Assembly: GCA_017560125.1 (NCBI GenBank)
Contig: JAFYOS010000025.1
Span: 1-64,000, forward strand
Direction: 5' to 3'
Length of the DNA: 64,000 bases
DNA from: Bacteroidaceae bacterium
GTDB lineage: Bacteria; Bacteroidota; Bacteroidia; Bacteroidales; Bacteroidaceae
Shown: one piece after another, positions 46,909 to 56,230 of the stretch
Numbering within the stretch: position 1 is the stretch's first letter
Layout: each line of letters begins with the position of its first letter
Position numbers and translations under genes: made by a program
Notes under the pieces: model-generated
Seen by the model: the letters and a program-made list of their open reading frames with translations, nothing else
What the model was told of the DNA's origin: nothing
Database searches by the model: none

Positions 46909-48249
46909 ATGAAGATTGTCATAGCCGGTGCAGGCGCCGTAGGTACACACCTTGCGAAACTATTGTCGGCCGAAAGTCATGATGTAGTGTTGCTCGACGA
47001 GAGCGAGGAGCGCTTAGGCAAACTGGAGTCGCTATTCGACCTAAAGGCCATGATAGGCTCCCCCACCCGAATCAGCAACCTGAAAAACGCCGGCGCAGGC
47101 GGTGCCGACCTGTTCGTAGCGGTAACGCCCGACGAGAGCACAAATATAAACGCCTGCATACTGGCCCACCACCTGGGTGCAAAAAAGACCATTGCCCGCA
47201 TCGACAACTACGAATATCTGCAGCCCAAGCACAAGGCATTTTTCAACAGCTTGGGAATAAATTCGCTCATTTATCCCGAAAAGCTGGCAGCCGAGGAGAT
47301 TGTCACAAGCATCAAATATTGCTGGATGCGACAGATGCTCGAATTCGGCAACGGCGAGCTGGTGATGATAGGAGTAAAAGTGCGCTCCAATTCACACATC
47401 ATAGGCGTGCCGTTCCGCGATTTGCAGCGCGACAACCCCTACCACATTGTGGCCATACAGCGAGGCGACGAAACTATCATTCCACGCGGTAACGACCAAA
47501 TAGAGACCGACGACCTTGTCTGCTTCATGACCACCAAGGAGTACATCTCGTACATACGCGAAATTTGCGGCAAGGAGCAGTACTCCGAGGTAAAAAGCGT
47601 GTTAATGATGGGTGGCAGCCGCATCGCAGTGCGCACCGCAGAGCTCATCCCCGACGACATAAGCATAAAAATAATAGAGAGCGACTATGCCCGATGCAAC
47701 AAACTGATTGAACTGGTCGATGACAGAGTGATGGTAATAAACGGCGACGGACGCGACCCCGAACTGCTGCGCAGCGAAGGCATCGACCGCACCGACGCAT
47801 TCATCGCGCTGAGCGACAATTCGGAAACAAACATCCTTGCCTGCCTTGCAGCCAAGCGCTCGGGCGTATATCGTACCGTAGCCGAGATTGAGAACATCGA
47901 CTACATTTCGATGGCCGAGGAGATGGATATCGGTTCGGTGATAAACAAGAAGAAGCTTGCCGCAAGCCACATTTTCCAGTTGCTGCTGAATACCGACGTG
48001 TCGAGCGTGCGATGCTTGATGTTCACCGAGGCCGTGGTAGCCGAATTCCCCGTAAACGAAGGAATGCCCATCACCAAACGCCCCATCAAGGACCTTGGAC
48101 TGCCTTCGGGCGCAAATATCGGTGGTGTCATACGCAACGGCAGGGGTATAAACGTATCGGGTAACAGCATGATTCTGCCCGATGACCATGTGATTATCTT
48201 CTGCCTGGAGCATGTACTGAAGAAACTGGAGAAATACTTCAAAAAATGA
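46909..48249 (+). CDS. trkA: Trk potassium uptake regulatory subunit TrkA
   Basis: A 446-residue peripheral membrane protein with two RCK units. Each starts with a Rossmann domain: 'KIVIAGAGAVGTHLAKLL' at the N-terminus and 'SVLMMGGSRIAVRTAELI' near 228, each followed by a TrkA-C domain. It gates the TrkH channel in response to nucleotides. The stop overlaps trkH by 4 bases. Confidence 0.96.
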   Translation: MKIVIAGAGAVGTHLAKLLSAESHDVVLLDESEERLGKLESLFDLKAMIGSPTRISNLKNAGAGGADLFVAVTPDESTNINACILAHHLGAKKTIARIDNYEYLQPKHKAFFNSLGINSLIYPEKLAAEEIVTSIKYCWMRQMLEFGNGELVMIGVKVRSNSHIIGVPFRDLQRDNPYHIVAIQRGDETIIPRGNDQIETDDLVCFMTTKEYISYIREICGKEQYSEVKSVLMMGGSRIAVRTAELIPDDISIKIIESDYARCNKLIELVDDRVMVINGDGRDPELLRSEGIDRTDAFIALSDNSETNILACLAAKRSGVYRTVAEIENIDYISMAEEMDIGSVINKKKLAASHIFQLLLNTDVSSVRCLMFTEAVVAEFPVNEGMPITKRPIKDLGLPSGANIGGVIRNGRGINVSGNSMILPDDHVIIFCLEHVLKKLEKYFKK

Positions 48250-49700
48250 TTCACTTCAAAATAATCTCAAGAATATTGGGACTGCTGTTGTTGATCGAGG
48301 CGCTCTTCATGCTGACAGCACTGGGCGTATCTATCTATTACAACGAACACATAGTATCTGCTTACATATACACCATAGCAGCGACAATAGCCGGAGGCAC
48401 ACTGCTACTCTACACCGGCAGCGGAAGCGACAGAAACATCTCGCGCAAGGATGGCTACATAGTCGTGTCGCTGGCCTGGATAATATTCTCGGTATTCGGT
48501 TCGCTGCTCTACATGCTCAGTGGCTACATACCGAATGTAAGCAACGCCTTCTTCGAAACAATATCGGGATTTACCACCACCGGCGCCACCATACTCGACA
48601 ACATAGAGGAGCTGCCACCGAGCCTGCTCTTCTGGCGAGCCATGACACACTGGATTGGAGGTTTGGGAATAGTATTCTTCACGGTAGCCATTCTGCCTAT
48701 CTTCGGTATGGGCGATATCCACCTGTTCGCAGCCGAGGCGACCGGCCCCATACATGGTAAACTGCACCCGCGAATATCGGTTACAGCACGATGGATTCTG
48801 ACCATATACATAAGCCTCACGGCCATCACAGCCACATGCCTTACATTTGCAGGGATGGATATTTTCGATGCCATATGCCACGCCATGTCCACGATTGCCA
48901 CAGGTGGTTTCTCGACCAAACAGGCCAGCATAGAGGCGTTCAATTCGCCGCTCATAGAATACATCATTCTTATATTCATGTTCATTGGCGGTACCAATTT
49001 CTCGCTACTGTACCTTACCATTTTCAAGGGCAAAATAAAGGAACTGATTAGCGATTCGGAGTTCAAATGCTATGCAGGTATTGTGATTGGCGCATCGCTG
49101 GTGATTACAACCGGGCTCATTCTGACCGGCACATCCGACGCCGAAATAGCCATACGCGAAGCACTTTTCCAGGTGGTGGCAACCGTCACAACCACCGGTT
49201 TCTGCACCACCGACTACATGGGATGGCACCCTCTGCTGTGGCTCATCATCAGCGGACTGATGTACTTCGGTGCATGCTCGGGCTCTACAACCGGCGGTAT
49301 GAAGTGTGTGAGAGTGACCATACTGAGCAAGGTGATGACAAACGAATTCAAGCGAATAGTCCACCCAAACGCCATCATTCCCGTAAGAATGAGCAAGAAG
49401 ATTATATCGTCGCCCGTGCAGTCGGCTATCCTTGCCTACACGGTGCTCTATCTGGGAGTGGTGATGGCCGGAGTATTGGTGAATGTGGCCTTCGGGCTCG
49501 AATTTATGGAGGCATACGGCCTGTCGGTTTCGTGCACCAGTAATATAGGCCCCGCGCTTGGAAGCTACGGCCCTGCATACAGCATGAACGCGCTACCCGA
49601 AACGCTCAAATGGTTCTGTTCGTTTCAGATGCTGGTAGGCCGTCTCGAATTCTTTGCGGTGCTACTGATGCTCACCCCGATGTTCTGGAAAAGACAATAG
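48246..49700 (+). CDS. trkH: Trk potassium uptake channel TrkH
   Basis: A 484-residue inner-membrane protein with about ten hydrophobic segments in four pore repeats. Selectivity-filter segments are visible as 'SGFTTTGATIL', 'MSTIATGGFST', 'VTTTGFCTTDY' and 'SCTSNIGPALG'. It works with TrkA, to which it is coupled by a 4-base overlap. It converges on the DUF4435 gene with 11 bases between the stops. Confidence 0.96.
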   Translation: MIHFKIISRILGLLLLIEALFMLTALGVSIYYNEHIVSAYIYTIAATIAGGTLLLYTGSGSDRNISRKDGYIVVSLAWIIFSVFGSLLYMLSGYIPNVSNAFFETISGFTTTGATILDNIEELPPSLLFWRAMTHWIGGLGIVFFTVAILPIFGMGDIHLFAAEATGPIHGKLHPRISVTARWILTIYISLTAITATCLTFAGMDIFDAICHAMSTIATGGFSTKQASIEAFNSPLIEYIILIFMFIGGTNFSLLYLTIFKGKIKELISDSEFKCYAGIVIGASLVITTGLILTGTSDAEIAIREALFQVVATVTTTGFCTTDYMGWHPLLWLIISGLMYFGACSGSTTGGMKCVRVTILSKVMTNEFKRIVHPNAIIPVRMSKKIISSPVQSAILAYTVLYLGVVMAGVLVNVAFGLEFMEAYGLSVSCTSNIGPALGSYGPAYSMNALPETLKWFCSFQMLVGRLEFFAVLLMLTPMFWKRQ

Positions 49701-49711
49701 AACAGCTCTAT

Positions 49712-50737
49712 TTATTCCGCCCCGGCGGCAGGTGCCACGTCGAAGCTGTGGAGCAGGGACTCCACATCGGCCTTGAGCCTTTTATAAGGCTCCGAATTCT
49801 TGTAATTGGTATTGCGGCGCAGTGCCATCATCAGGTCGCACTGGCTATGGCGATAGGCCGATATCTCATTGGTATATTGCACACGATGATAGGCTAGATT
49901 CTGTATCTCCTCTTCGCGTGCATGGCGCAACGAACGGCAAAGCGGGTTCAGTATGCGCATGACAACCCCCTCCATTATATGGTGTCCTTGTATATATAGA
50001 TAGACACTCTCTTCGGTGACGCCCAAGGTCGGGAGTTCCTTCAGTATCTGCTGATATTTACCGTAAAGGTCGCCACGCTTGCGTCGAAGCATGGCCAGAT
50101 TGTGCACTACCCTGCCGTTAAGCTGCTTTAGAGAATGTTCGGGGTGCCCTATATTAAAAGAGGTAAGGCGCACAATATCGCAAAATTTCAGCAAAGGCAT
50201 TGTACTCAGATCGTGCTCGCGATAGAGCAATATGCTCCATGCAAACAGCGGGAAGCATATGCGCGAATAGAGCTGCATGAAGGCGGTAATATCCATTAGG
50301 CGGGTATCGTTCTGCGTGCTCTGTACGCACACCTGATGCAAGCTCTCGGCATAGCACTGATAATTTTCTATTGCATAGGCATAGGTGTGCATGATGTATG
50401 GGTTGCCTATCATCTGTCGCGAGGTCTCGGTTGCGCCCTGTAACAGATAGTCGTAGTCGCTATCGACGCAGGCTATCATATTCTTACCGAAGGCCTTGCC
50501 CAGCATATTCATCATGGCCTGTTTTTTGCCCTTGGAGAGGCTGGAGCGTGCCGGCAGCATCACCTCGAAATGGTATTTTTCGTTCTCGTACTCGTCGAAG
50601 AGCGAACGCCAAAAGGATATATCCTCGTAGCTCTCGACATAGGCCACAATGCGATGACGCGCTTTCTTGGGACGAAGAGCATTCGCTGCCGCCACAAAAT
50701 CGGAATTCAGATATTGAGTCAATGGCTTTGGCTTCAT
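49712..50737 (-). CDS. DUF4435 TOPRIM-like protein, AriB-like
   Basis: A 341-residue protein with the DUF4435 pattern: 'IVAYVESYEDISFWR' with Glu35 and 'IACVDSDYDYLL' with Asp92 and Asp94, the glutamate and DxD of a TOPRIM metal site. The middle part is helical, and 'NPYIMHTYAYAIENYQCY' is a second conserved region. In PARIS anti-phage systems the DUF4435 protein AriB is the effector held by the ATPase AriA. Here the upstream gene, 27 bases away on the same strand, is an AAA ATPase, which is the same pairing and order. A housekeeping role is the main alternative. Confidence 0.82.
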   Translation of the reverse strand: MKPKPLTQYLNSDFVAAANALRPKKARHRIVAYVESYEDISFWRSLFDEYENEKYHFEVMLPARSSLSKGKKQAMMNMLGKAFGKNMIACVDSDYDYLLQGATETSRQMIGNPYIMHTYAYAIENYQCYAESLHQVCVQSTQNDTRLMDITAFMQLYSRICFPLFAWSILLYREHDLSTMPLLKFCDIVRLTSFNIGHPEHSLKQLNGRVVHNLAMLRRKRGDLYGKYQQILKELPTLGVTEESVYLYIQGHHIMEGVVMRILNPLCRSLRHAREEEIQNLAYHRVQYTNEISAYRHSQCDLMMALRRNTNYKNSEPYKRLKADVESLLHSFDVAPAAGAE

Positions 50738-50764
50738 CGCTACGAGGGATTAGAGCTGTGTTAT

Positions 50765-51589
50765 TTACTGTGTGATATCGGCTATCTCGGTCACCGCATC
50801 GAGCCATCCGTCCATAATGATTGCGGGCGAATGTGTGCACAACACAATCTGCACATTGGGGTTCAGCTGTCGGATGAGCGAAATGAGGCGTTTTTGCCAC
50901 TCGATGTGCAACGATATTTCGGGCTCGTCCATGAAGAGCACGCCGTAGTTATTGTCCTGCACCAAGGCGGTGAGCAATATCACCAGCAGCTGCTTTTCGC
51001 CCGAGGAGAGCATGTAGGGCGATATCTTCTCGCCATACTGCATGAAATATATCTCGTTGCTGTCGCGAACGATTGTCTTGCCCGTTTCGCTGAAGAGGTC
51101 GTCAATCAGGTCCTGGAAAAGCCTTTTGGGCTTCGAAAGCTCACCGGCCTTCAGCTGCTCCTCGGGGCTGCCCGAGGTGAGCATGCCTATTATGCGGTTG
51201 CCTATATTCACCTGATAATTCAGGTAGCGGCGCTGCAACTGATAGAGCTGCCAGTCGAGCTCGGTGCGCACATTGGCATCGGACATTTTTTCGAGCAGCT
51301 CGCTGTTGAGAACCGGGCGGTCTATGCTGCGTATCACATCGAAATGTATGATATTGGCATCCTCGGGGTAGAACACAAAGCGCACGCCGTCGCCGGGCTG
51401 TGTCGTCAATTTGTGCGTACGCAGAATATCGAGCTGCGATGCCGAACGGTTTATTATGGTACTCTTTCCCAGGCCGTTGCTTCCGCTGAGAATATTCACA
51501 TCGGGGCGCAACTTCCAAAGGATGTGCTTGCGATTATTCCATAGAGAATCTATCTCGATGCTCTGTATATATTTAGCCTGCATTTCCAT
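50765..51589 (-). CDS. ABC-type AAA ATPase paired with DUF4435, AriA-like
   Basis: A 274-residue SMC/ABC-class ATPase. Walker A is 'LSGSNGLGKSTI' (36-44 core), a short helical middle replaces the long coiled coil of SMC proteins, the ABC signature is 'MLSSGEKQLLV' (194-200 core), Walker B is 'VLFMDEPEISLH' (217-228) and His253 follows in 'VLCTHSPAI'. All catalytic residues are intact. It is shorter than typical PARIS AriA, so it may be a compact form or belong to a sister family. It lies 28 bases after the four-helix membrane protein gene. Confidence 0.85.
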   Translation of the reverse strand: MEMQAKYIQSIEIDSLWNNRKHILWKLRPDVNILSGSNGLGKSTIINRSASQLDILRTHKLTTQPGDGVRFVFYPEDANIIHFDVIRSIDRPVLNSELLEKMSDANVRTELDWQLYQLQRRYLNYQVNIGNRIIGMLTSGSPEEQLKAGELSKPKRLFQDLIDDLFSETGKTIVRDSNEIYFMQYGEKISPYMLSSGEKQLLVILLTALVQDNNYGVLFMDEPEISLHIEWQKRLISLIRQLNPNVQIVLCTHSPAIIMDGWLDAVTEIADITQ

Positions 51590-51617
51590 AAATTCGTTAT
51601 TTATTGGGTGTGTGCAA

Positions 51618-51947
51618 CTACTCTTCGAGCTCTTTCGGTATGCGGAACGATGTATATAACTCCAGCAATGCGCCCACGCTCATTGCCACCATCCACTCGT
51701 TGCGGTGGTGCGTGAACATAAGCACACCTGCCGCCACAAGCGCCAAGGAGCCCACTGTCTGCATGGTGACAAGGCGTCGCAACACGAAGCTGCCGCCGCG
51801 CACGCGACCGAGGAACTGCATAATGGCAAACAGCACCGCACCTATTGTGTATATATACGACGCCTGAGCGCCGAACGACATTTTCATCATTGCACCGGCC
51901 AACAACATGGTGGCACCAATCATCATCAATATGCTTCGCAATTTCAT
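51618..51947 (-). CDS. Four-helix membrane protein of unknown function
   Basis: A 109-residue product from the ATG at 51947; the ATG at 51968 is also possible and would overlap ftsB further. Four hydrophobic segments are visible, at about 3-20, 28-43, 56-75 and 84-98, with almost no loops. No family was recognised. It overlaps or abuts the end of ftsB and precedes the ATPase gene by 28 bases, so it is part of the same operon. Confidence 0.65.
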   Translation of the reverse strand: MKLRSILMMIGATMLLAGAMMKMSFGAQASYIYTIGAVLFAIMQFLGRVRGGSFVLRRLVTMQTVGSLALVAAGVLMFTHHRNEWMVAMSVGALLELYTSFRIPKELEE

Positions 51948-51957
51948 ACAATAAAAT

Positions 51958-52257
51958 TTAATCATCAAAAATAAATATCTCTTCGTCGGACTCGTGCATG
52001 CCGTATCGCTCGCGTGCTATCTTCTCCATATAGACGGGGTCGGCATCTAGCTCGTCCAATTTGCGGGTAAGCTCGTCGAACTGCTCCTGCAGTTCGTCCC
52101 TCTGCGACTCGAGGCTTGCTATCTCGCGCTTGTTCTGTATGTGCTTCATCAGATTGTTCTCGTCGAGGAAAACAATTATCACCGCAAACGCAATGGACAC
52201 AAATGCGTATTTATGTCTGGAAATCCAACGTCCCAATTGTGCTATGCTGTCATTCAT
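51958..52257 (-). CDS. ftsB: Septum formation initiator, FtsB/DivIC family
   Basis: A 99-residue bitopic membrane protein. One transmembrane helix at about 19-34 ('AFVSIAFAVIIVFLDE') is followed by a coiled coil from 'NKREIASLESQRDELQ' to about 75 and the family end 'YMEKIARERYGM', then an acidic tail. FtsB joins FtsL and FtsQ at the division site. The start at 52257 fits the family and the promoter box; the ATG at 52320 lies upstream of the box. It is the first gene of the operon containing the ATPase/DUF4435 pair, divergent from dnaX. Confidence 0.9.
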   Translation of the reverse strand: MNDSIAQLGRWISRHKYAFVSIAFAVIIVFLDENNLMKHIQNKREIASLESQRDELQEQFDELTRKLDELDADPVYMEKIARERYGMHESDEEIFIFDD

Positions 52258-52287
52258 ACTATATAGGTGTGCTCTTGTTGATAGAGA

Positions 52288-52295
52288 CAAAGATA
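52288..52295 (-). promoter_or_regulatory. -7 box of the ftsB operon
   Basis: Minus strand TATCTTTG, an exact fit, about 31 bases before the ATG at 52257. Confidence 0.6.
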
Positions 52296-52490
52296 AAAAA
52301 AATAGATTAGAATGCCACAACGAAAACCATTTTTATAATACGAGGCGTTATTTTTGCAAAATAAACAGTCTTATCCCGAAAAAAAATCGTATTTTCGCGT
52401 TGCAAGTGCATTGTCGGCCCAAGCGAAGAACGCACACCCCCGGCAAGCCACGGCACCACAATATGAATAAGCCTTAAACAAGCGCACAAA

Positions 52491-54320
52491 ATGGGAAATT
52501 ACATAGTTTCGGCACGCAAGTACCGCCCCGACACATTCGAATCGGTCGTGGCACAGAAGGCATTGACCACGACACTGAAAAATGCCATCCAGACAGGAAA
52601 ATTAGCACACGCATATCTATTCTGCGGACCTCGCGGAGTAGGTAAAACCACGTGTGCACGTATCTTTGCAAAGACAATAAACTGCGAACACCCCACCGCC
52701 AACGGCGAGCCGTGTAACACATGCGAATCGTGCCAGTCGTTCAACCAGCAGCGCTCGTTCTCCATATACGAGCTCGACGCCGCCAGCAACAACTCGGTTG
52801 ACGACATCCGCGGACTGAACGAACAGGTGCGCATACCGCCACAAGTAGGCCGATACAAGGTATATATAATAGACGAGGTGCACATGCTCTCGCAGGCCGC
52901 CTTCAACGCCTTCCTGAAGACACTGGAGGAGCCGCCTGCCCATGCCATCTTCATTCTCGCCACCACCGAGAAGCACAAAATTATCCCCACCATATTGTCG
53001 CGTTGCCAGATATACGATTTCAGCCGAATAGAGAGCAACGACATCATTGCCCACCTGAAGGGCATTGCCGACAACGAGGGAATAAAGAGCGACTACGACG
53101 CGCTGCGCATAATTGCACAGAAATCGGACGGATGCATGCGCGACGCCCTCTCGCTCTTCGACCAGATGGCCAGCTTCACACAGGGCAACCTTACATACGA
53201 CAGGGTGATTGAGAGCCTCAACATACTCGACTACGAATATTACTTCAGATTTACCGAGCATATATTGGCCTCGCAGACCTCGCAGCTGCTATTGCTCTTC
53301 AACGAGGTACTGAACAAAGGATTCGAAGGCAGCATTTTCGTCAGCGGACTGGCATCGCACTTCCGCGACCTGCTTGTAGCATGCGACCCCGCCACACATG
53401 CACTACTCGAATGTGGCGACGAGCTTCGCAACCGATACATAGGACAGGCGGCCAAATGCACACCCAAATTCCTGTTCCGTGCAATAAAGCTGTGCAACGA
53501 CTGCGAAATGAACTATCGCACAAGCCGCAACAAGAGGTTGCTGGTAGAGCTCACCCTGATACAGCTGTCGCAAATAAACGAGGATGGCGACGAATCGTCG
53601 GGGCATCGCCCTATGCAGCTAAAACCTATATTCAACAAAATAAATAACCAGGAGAACATTGAGCCGGCACCCGCAGTAGCGGTGCAGGCTGCACCCATAC
53701 AAGAGAACAAACCCGCCGCAACCGCTGCACCGCAGCCCGAACCGCCCAAGCAACCTGCAGCCGAGGCAAGAACGGTGCTTTCGGGACGCCCCGAAATGCT
53801 CAAGGAGCGACGCCCCGAAGGGCGCACTCCCTTTGCCGGCATGTTCGGACGCACGCACCACATAGCCACACAAGGCAACAGCAGCCAACAAGCCGAAAAG
53901 GATAACCAAGTCGCCGCTGCCGAAAACCGCGAGGCTGCAGCCATGCCCGAAAGCAAAAAGAGCCTCACACAGGAACTGCTATCGCAGAAATGGTTCGAAT
54001 ATGCGCTGCAACTACCCGTGAACGAACGCGCCCTTGCCGACCGCATGAAGATTATCCCTCCCGAGCTGACCGGCGAAAACACATTTGTGATAAAGGTGGA
54101 CAACCAACTGGTGGCCGAAATCTTCGCAAAGGAATCGAAGGCCATCACAAAATACATAGAAAAGGAGTGTGGCTGCAACGCCATCACCATGAAGATAGAA
54201 GAGAACGAGCACAAGGTGCAACTGCGCATCTACGACCGCACGGAACAATTCAAATTACTCACCGAAAAGAACCCGGCGCTCGAGAAACTACGAAAACATC
54301 TCAACCTCGATTTTTCATAA
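52491..54320 (+). CDS. dnaX: DNA polymerase III subunits gamma and tau
   Basis: A 609-residue clamp-loader ATPase. Walker A is 'CGPRGVGKTTCARIFAK', the zinc module has 'CEHPTANGEPCNTCESC', and 'IIDEVHMLSQAAFNAFLKTL' (Walker B region) and 'ATTEKHKIIPTILSRCQ' (sensor 1 and arginine finger) follow. Domain III ends near 360. A proline/alanine/glutamine-rich linker (about 385-460) leads to a C-terminal domain that would bind the polymerase. No obvious slippery site for making gamma was seen. Divergent from ftsB. Confidence 0.96.
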   Translation: MGNYIVSARKYRPDTFESVVAQKALTTTLKNAIQTGKLAHAYLFCGPRGVGKTTCARIFAKTINCEHPTANGEPCNTCESCQSFNQQRSFSIYELDAASNNSVDDIRGLNEQVRIPPQVGRYKVYIIDEVHMLSQAAFNAFLKTLEEPPAHAIFILATTEKHKIIPTILSRCQIYDFSRIESNDIIAHLKGIADNEGIKSDYDALRIIAQKSDGCMRDALSLFDQMASFTQGNLTYDRVIESLNILDYEYYFRFTEHILASQTSQLLLLFNEVLNKGFEGSIFVSGLASHFRDLLVACDPATHALLECGDELRNRYIGQAAKCTPKFLFRAIKLCNDCEMNYRTSRNKRLLVELTLIQLSQINEDGDESSGHRPMQLKPIFNKINNQENIEPAPAVAVQAAPIQENKPAATAAPQPEPPKQPAAEARTVLSGRPEMLKERRPEGRTPFAGMFGRTHHIATQGNSSQQAEKDNQVAAAENREAAAMPESKKSLTQELLSQKWFEYALQLPVNERALADRMKIIPPELTGENTFVIKVDNQLVAEIFAKESKAITKYIEKECGCNAITMKIEENEHKVQLRIYDRTEQFKLLTEKNPALEKLRKHLNLDFS

Positions 54321-54328
54321 GCAAACAG

Positions 54329-54369
54329 GAGAGTTTGTAAGGCAAAAAGGGCCTTACAAACTCTCTTTC
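54329..54369 (+). terminator. Intrinsic terminator of dnaX
   Basis: A perfect 15-base stem (54329-54343 with 54351-54365) is followed by TTTC, 8 bases after the dnaX stop. Confidence 0.82.
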
Positions 54370-54781
54370 AAAACAGCAAGCCGATAAGCTTATTTAGATT
54401 TTGTCTAAAATAGACCAACTAATAAATCAACAACCGCCCATTTGCCCGAAACCCCCATTTTAAGAAGCGCCGACAAGCCTCATAATCATTTCAACAGAAT
54501 ATATTAACAAAGTTATTAACAGGATTACACGCTGGTAATCAACATATTGAAAAGTTTTTCACTATTCTGCCACCTTAATAAACCACAGAAACGCAACGTA
54601 CTGATATTTAGCCCCTTGTACGTATATGGAAAAACCAAAACTTTTTCCACTTGTTTTTCTAGTTTTTCTTTCGGATATTTGCATTGCCGATAGCAACAAG
54701 GCTGTTTACAACAAGCACCACAATGTGCATACAAAAACCATCCGCGTTGCAAAAAAACTAACATTTTACTGACTGATATTG
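54370..54781. other. A+T-rich spacer upstream of dnaA, possible replication origin
   Basis: About 410 bases with no gene. It contains close variants of the DnaA box TTATCCACA: ATATTAACA (54501-54509) and TTATTAACA (54513-54521), the latter with two mismatches, plus TTTTTCCAC (54642-54650), and several A+T-rich stretches. The location next to dnaA is usual for oriC, but the boxes are weak and no clear cluster of exact matches exists. A dnaA promoter could not be fixed. Confidence 0.4.
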
Positions 54782-56152
54782 ATGAACTCACATTTGAATA
54801 CAATATGGGATAATTGTCTGCGCATTATACGTGACAACATTTCCGCGCAAGCCTTCACCACATGGTTTGCCGACATTGTTCCGTTGAGCTACAAGGACAA
54901 CACCCTAAACATACAGATAAAGAGCCACTTTATCTATGAGTTCCTTGAGGAGAACTACATAGATTTGCTTCAAAGCACATTTAACCGTGTCATCGGCGAG
55001 GGCACTCGTCTTACCTATACCATACTTGCCGACCAGACAAACGGCCTCACAACAGAGATAAAGCCCGAAGTACACACAACAACTACTGCAAGCAAGACAA
55101 CCAACGAAGTCAGCGCTTCGAAGGAATTCCAGTCTATGCTCATTGGCAAATACACCTTCGACAACTACGTAGAGGGTAGCAGCAACAAGCTGTCGCGCAC
55201 AGCAGCCGAGAGTGTAGCCATGTTGCCCGGAAAGACATTCAACCCCCTTTTCATTCACGGAGCATCGGGTGTGGGCAAAACCCACCTTGTGAACGCCATT
55301 GGTACACGCATCAAGCAGTTGCACCCCCACCTGCGCGTACTTTATATATCGGCTCACCTGTTCCAGGTGCAGTACACCGATTCTATACTCCATAAGAACT
55401 TCAACGATTTCATGCGATTCTATCAGAGCATAGACATCCTCATCATCGACGATATTCAGGAGTTCGCCGGCCTTCCCGGAACACAGAACGCGTTCTTCCA
55501 CATATTCAACCACCTGCACCTGAACGGCAAGCAGTTGATTATGACATCGGACCGTTCGCCCGCCCAGCTCAAAGGCATGGAAGAGCGCCTCATCACACGC
55601 TTCAAATGGGGCCTTAGCGCCGAGATTGAAAGGCCCGACCTGGAGCTGCGCAAGAACATCCTTCGCAACAAGATACGCCACGACGGACTGAAATTCCCCG
55701 AGGAGGTTATATCGTACATCGCCGAGCATGTAAACGCCAGCGTACGCGACCTCGAAGGCATCGTAGTATCGCTCATGGCCCACTCTACCATCAACAACAG
55801 AGATATCGACCTCGAACTGGCCTACAAAGTACTCGGTAACATCAGCGAATACGAAAAGGAGCCCATCACAATAGAGAAGATCATCAAGAGCGTTGCCGAC
55901 TACTACAAAGTAGATATCAACAGCGTGAACACCAAATCGCGCAAACGCGAGATTGTATTGGTAAGACAGACATCGATGTACCTTGCCAAGAAGCACCTCG
56001 ACCTCTCTACATCCAAGATTGGTTACCACATCGGACGCAGAGACCACGCGACAGTTCTTCACGCATGCAAGACCATTGCCAACCTGCTCGACACAGACAA
56101 GCAGTTCCGCAACGAGATGAAAGAGATTGAAACCATGCTGCAGTCAGCATAA
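54782..56152 (+). CDS. dnaA: Chromosomal replication initiator DnaA
   Basis: A 456-residue initiator that binds DnaA boxes and opens oriC. Domain I ('IWDNCLRIIRDNISAQAFTT') is followed by a short linker, then the AAA+ domain from about 115 ('YTFDNYVEG'). Walker A is 'FIHGASGVGKTHLVNAI', Walker B 'ILIIDDIQEFAG'. Domain IV has the DNA-binding helix 'LDLSTSKIGYHIGRRDHATV'. The ATG at 54782 is preferred over the in-frame TTG at 54779. A 44-base palindrome follows. Confidence 0.97.
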   Translation: MNSHLNTIWDNCLRIIRDNISAQAFTTWFADIVPLSYKDNTLNIQIKSHFIYEFLEENYIDLLQSTFNRVIGEGTRLTYTILADQTNGLTTEIKPEVHTTTTASKTTNEVSASKEFQSMLIGKYTFDNYVEGSSNKLSRTAAESVAMLPGKTFNPLFIHGASGVGKTHLVNAIGTRIKQLHPHLRVLYISAHLFQVQYTDSILHKNFNDFMRFYQSIDILIIDDIQEFAGLPGTQNAFFHIFNHLHLNGKQLIMTSDRSPAQLKGMEERLITRFKWGLSAEIERPDLELRKNILRNKIRHDGLKFPEEVISYIAEHVNASVRDLEGIVVSLMAHSTINNRDIDLELAYKVLGNISEYEKEPITIEKIIKSVADYYKVDINSVNTKSRKREIVLVRQTSMYLAKKHLDLSTSKIGYHIGRRDHATVLHACKTIANLLDTDKQFRNEMKEIETMLQSA

Positions 56153-56168
56153 ACAGATACATCACACA

Positions 56169-56212
56169 AAGAGAGAGAGGCTCTATACCGCGGTATAGAG
56201 CCTCTCTCTCTT
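56169..56212. terminator. 44-base perfect palindrome, probable bidirectional terminator
   Basis: Two 22-base arms with no mismatch and no loop meet at 56190/56191, between convergent dnaA and aroQ. The outer part is a GA/TC dinucleotide run. The T runs after the stem are weak, so termination is likely but not certain. Confidence 0.65.
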
Positions 56213-56230
56213 ATATAGCACAATAACAGG

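Noticed and set aside
54905-56062. 385-codon minus-strand frame opposite dnaA
   Set aside because: Antisense to an unambiguous dnaA; no motif recognised.
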